A DNA stretch of 23,364 bases from an uncultured Thermomicrobiales bacterium (lineage in GTDB: Bacteria; Chloroflexota; Chloroflexia; Thermomicrobiales; Thermomicrobiaceae): the NCBI GenBank assembly GCA_937891245.1, contig CALAGB010000515.1, positions 1 through 23,364 of the forward strand. The letters are read 5' to 3'. Below, in pieces: positions 21,462-23,364 of the stretch. Within the stretch, counting starts at the first letter, position 1. Every line of letters begins with the position of its first letter. The notes under the pieces were generated by a model that was given only the letters and a program-made list of their open reading frames with translations, was not told the DNA's origin and did no database searches. The position numbers and the translations under genes are program-made.

Positions 21462-23364
21462 TCACTCCGCCGGTGACCGCAGATCGAGGCGCCGCAACGT
21501 TTGCGCGTTGATGGCGACGATGATTGTGCTGAGCGACATCAACACCGCGCCGACCCAAACCGGCATGATCAGCCCGATCCCGGCGAGCGCACCCGCTGCC
21601 AGCGGCAGCGCGACCGCGTTGTAGCCAACCGCCCAGGCGAGATTCTGCACCATCTTGCGATAGGTCGCCCGGCTCAGCTTCACGATGCGCGCCACATCGC
21701 GCGGGTCGTCGCGGATCAATACGATGCCGGCCGACGCCACGGCCACATCGGTTCCGGCGCCGATCGCGATACCGGCATCCGCCTGGGCCAGTGCCGGCGC
21801 GTCGTTGACGCCGTCGCCGACCATGGCGACCAGCGTACCGTCCGCTTGCAGTTCGCGAATCTTCACGTTTTTATCGCCCGGCAGGACACCCGCGAAGTAT
21901 TCGTCGATGCCCAATTCAGCAGCGACCCAACGCGCGACATCCTCCGAATCACCGGTCAGCATCGCGACGCGAATGCCCAGCGCTTTGAGCTGATCGATCG
22001 CCTCGCGACTTTCCGGACGAATCAGGTCGGAGAGTGCGAAGGCCGCCAGCACTCGATCGTTCTCGACGAGATAGACGACCGTCTGGCCGCGTTCGCCCCA
22101 GGCACGCGCGGACGTCGCGATCGTCGGCGGGACGCGCACGCCCGCCGGTTCGATGAGCCGCGGACCGCCGACACGCAGGACGCGCCCATCGACCTCGCCC
22201 TGTACGCCACGACCCGGCAACGCCTCAAAGTGGGCAACCGGCCGCCGGGCCAACTGGCGCTCATCCGCGGCCGATACGATAGCGTGGGCGATCGGGTGCT
22301 CGCTATCGCGCTCCAACGCGGCGGCCAGCGCAAGCGCATCGTCGTCGCTGATCTCGTCGCCCGACGCAAGCGCAACCAGACCTTGCTCGCCCTTGGTCAG
22401 CGTTCCCGTCTTGTCGAAGACGACGACCTTCAGATTGCGAGCTTGCTCCAATACCGTCCGGTCACGCACCAGGATTCCGTTGCGTGCCGAGAGCGCGGTC
22501 GAAATCGCGACAACCAGCGGAATCGCCAGTCCAAGCGCATGTGGGCAGGCGACAACCAGCGTCGTAACCGTCCGCTCAATTGTGTAATCGTCGAGTCCAC
22601 GGACCAGAAGCCAGCCGAAGAACGCGACTAAGGCGGTGGCGACGGCGACGATCGTCAGCCAGAACGCCGCCCGATCGGCCAGCGCTTGCACGCGTGTGCG
22701 ACTCGATTGCGCTTCAGCCACCAGCTGCATGATGCCCGCCAGCATCGTCTTCTCGCCGGTCTGGCTGACCCGAACGCGCAGACTGCCGCTGGCGTTGACC
22801 GTGCCGCCGATCGTCGGATCGCCCGGCTCCTTGCTAACCGGACGCGATTCGCCGGTGATCATGCTTTCGTCGACCTGGCTGCGGCCGTCGATGACGATAC
22901 CGTCGGCCGGGACGCGCGCGCCGGGCCGCACCAGGATGACATCATCAAGCCGCAATTGATCGACCGGTACCTCCTCGATCCGCTCGCCAGTGATGCGTTC
23001 TGCTGTATCCGGCAGCAGCTTCGCCAGTTCGTTCAGCGCGCTTTGAGCGCTTCCGACCGCGCGCATCTCCATCCAGTGGCCGAGCAGCATGATCGTCACC
23101 AGCGTCGCCAGTTCCCAGTAGAACGGCATGCCACTCAGCCAGCCGATCGACACGGCCAGGCTATAGACGTAGCCACTGGCGATCGCCAACGCCACGAGCG
23201 TCATCATGCCGGGCTGGCGTGCGCGCAACTCCTGCGCCGCACCGCTCAGGAAGATCCAGCCGGTGTACCAGAAAATCACGCTCCCCAGCAGTGGCTCGAT
23301 CAGACCCGAACCGGTGAAACTCGGCGCTGTGTAGTTGAACAGATCCTGCATCAAGTCTGAGAAA
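21462..23364 (-). CDS. copB: CopB-type (P1B-3) heavy-metal P-type ATPase, 5' end outside window
   Basis: The open frame runs through the right window edge, so the N-terminus (cytosolic region and first membrane helix) is missing. The in-frame TTG/ATG at 23354/23351 are internal codons, not starts. Counting from 23354: membrane helices at about 22-95, actuator TGES (167-170), the metal-site CPH (270-272), phosphorylation DKTGT (314-318), SEHPIA (352-357), MLTGDS (465-470), hinge GDGVNDAP (513-520), and the last helix MSLSTIIVAINAQTLRR (606-622). CPH with MSxST defines the CopB group, usually exporting Cu(II), Cu(I) or Ag(I). The protein sits in the cytoplasmic membrane. Whether a His-rich N-terminal metal-binding region exists cannot be seen. 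Confidence 0.92.
   Translation of the reverse strand, partial: FSDLMQDLFNYTAPSFTGSGLIEPLLGSVIFWYTGWIFLSGAAQELRARQPGMMTLVALAIASGYVYSLAVSIGWLSGMPFYWELATLVTIMLLGHWMEMRAVGSAQSALNELAKLLPDTAERITGERIEEVPVDQLRLDDVILVRPGARVPADGIVIDGRSQVDESMITGESRPVSKEPGDPTIGGTVNASGSLRVRVSQTGEKTMLAGIMQLVAEAQSSRTRVQALADRAAFWLTIVAVATALVAFFGWLLVRGLDDYTIERTVTTLVVACPHALGLAIPLVVAISTALSARNGILVRDRTVLEQARNLKVVVFDKTGTLTKGEQGLVALASGDEISDDDALALAAALERDSEHPIAHAIVSAADERQLARRPVAHFEALPGRGVQGEVDGRVLRVGGPRLIEPAGVRVPPTIATSARAWGERGQTVVYLVENDRVLAAFALSDLIRPESREAIDQLKALGIRVAMLTGDSEDVARWVAAELGIDEYFAGVLPGDKNVKIRELQADGTLVAMVGDGVNDAPALAQADAGIAIGAGTDVAVASAGIVLIRDDPRDVARIVKLSRATYRKMVQNLAWAVGYNAVALPLAAGALAGIGLIMPVWVGAVLMSLSTIIVAINAQTLRRLDLRSPAE

Noticed and set aside
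23349..23354. Start codon of the copper ATPase at the tandem TTG-ATG
   Set aside because: The frame stays open to the window edge, no ribosome site precedes it, and CopB proteins have a further N-terminal region and first helix upstream of this point.

Overview
The window is GC-rich bacterial chromosome. Gene content and style suggest a Chloroflexota bacterium, possibly of the Thermomicrobia/Sphaerobacter type. The pointers are tandem form II CoxL-like molybdo-hydroxylases, a YhaO/YhaN-type nuclease pair, a Ser/Thr/Pro-rich lipoprotein, frequent GTG/TTG starts, and dispersed intergenic inverted repeats of the kind I recall from Chloroflexota. This placement is inference from gene style, not from a marker gene. 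No rRNA, tRNA, CRISPR array or transposase gene was seen.

Layout. (1) 1-1374: a visibly AT-richer leftward cassette, tcmP (three-Cys-motif partner) followed by the start of a DUF5131 (phage Gp37/Gp68-like) gene that runs off the left edge, with its own promoter. (2) 1549-3898: rightward genes for a guanidine-modifying (arginine deiminase/dimethylargininase-type) enzyme and a histone-deacetylase/acetylpolyamine-amidohydrolase-type enzyme, separated by a long inverted repeat. (3) 3943-7723: leftward genes for a lipoprotein, a possible 44-residue protein and a very large CheA-type hybrid kinase whose N-terminal Hpt-like modules appear to lack phosphoacceptor histidines. Upstream of the kinase lies an unexplained cluster of CCGAAT/ATTCGG hexamers. 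(4) 7949-10848: leftward genes for a five-Asp-box beta-propeller protein, a DadA-type FAD oxidoreductase and a membrane-anchored J-domain protein. (5) 10988-15609: rightward genes for a YhaO/SbcD-type phosphoesterase overlapping a YhaN/SbcC-type ATPase, then a small HTH protein and a PHP-domain phosphoesterase. (6) 15752-21338: two paralogous xanthine-dehydrogenase/CoxL-type large subunits on the plus strand with a nitroreductase between them on the minus strand. Neither has FAD or iron-sulfur subunits nearby, and both have similar TCGACG-17-TANAAT promoter candidates. (7) 21462-23364: a leftward CopB-type (CPH) P1B ATPase whose N-terminus lies past the right edge.

How genes may work together. 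YhaO/YhaN form an end-processing DNA nuclease. The oxidoreductase and propeller genes look like one transcription unit. The deiminase- and deacetylase-type enzymes could both act on arginine- or polyamine-derived compounds. The TcmP/DUF5131 pair is the best candidate for a poorly described, transferable system. The orphan CheA with degenerate Hpt modules is the most unusual single protein. Convergent gene ends at 18063-18098 and 21355-21447 carry strong palindromes that probably serve as bidirectional terminators or are members of genomic repeat families.
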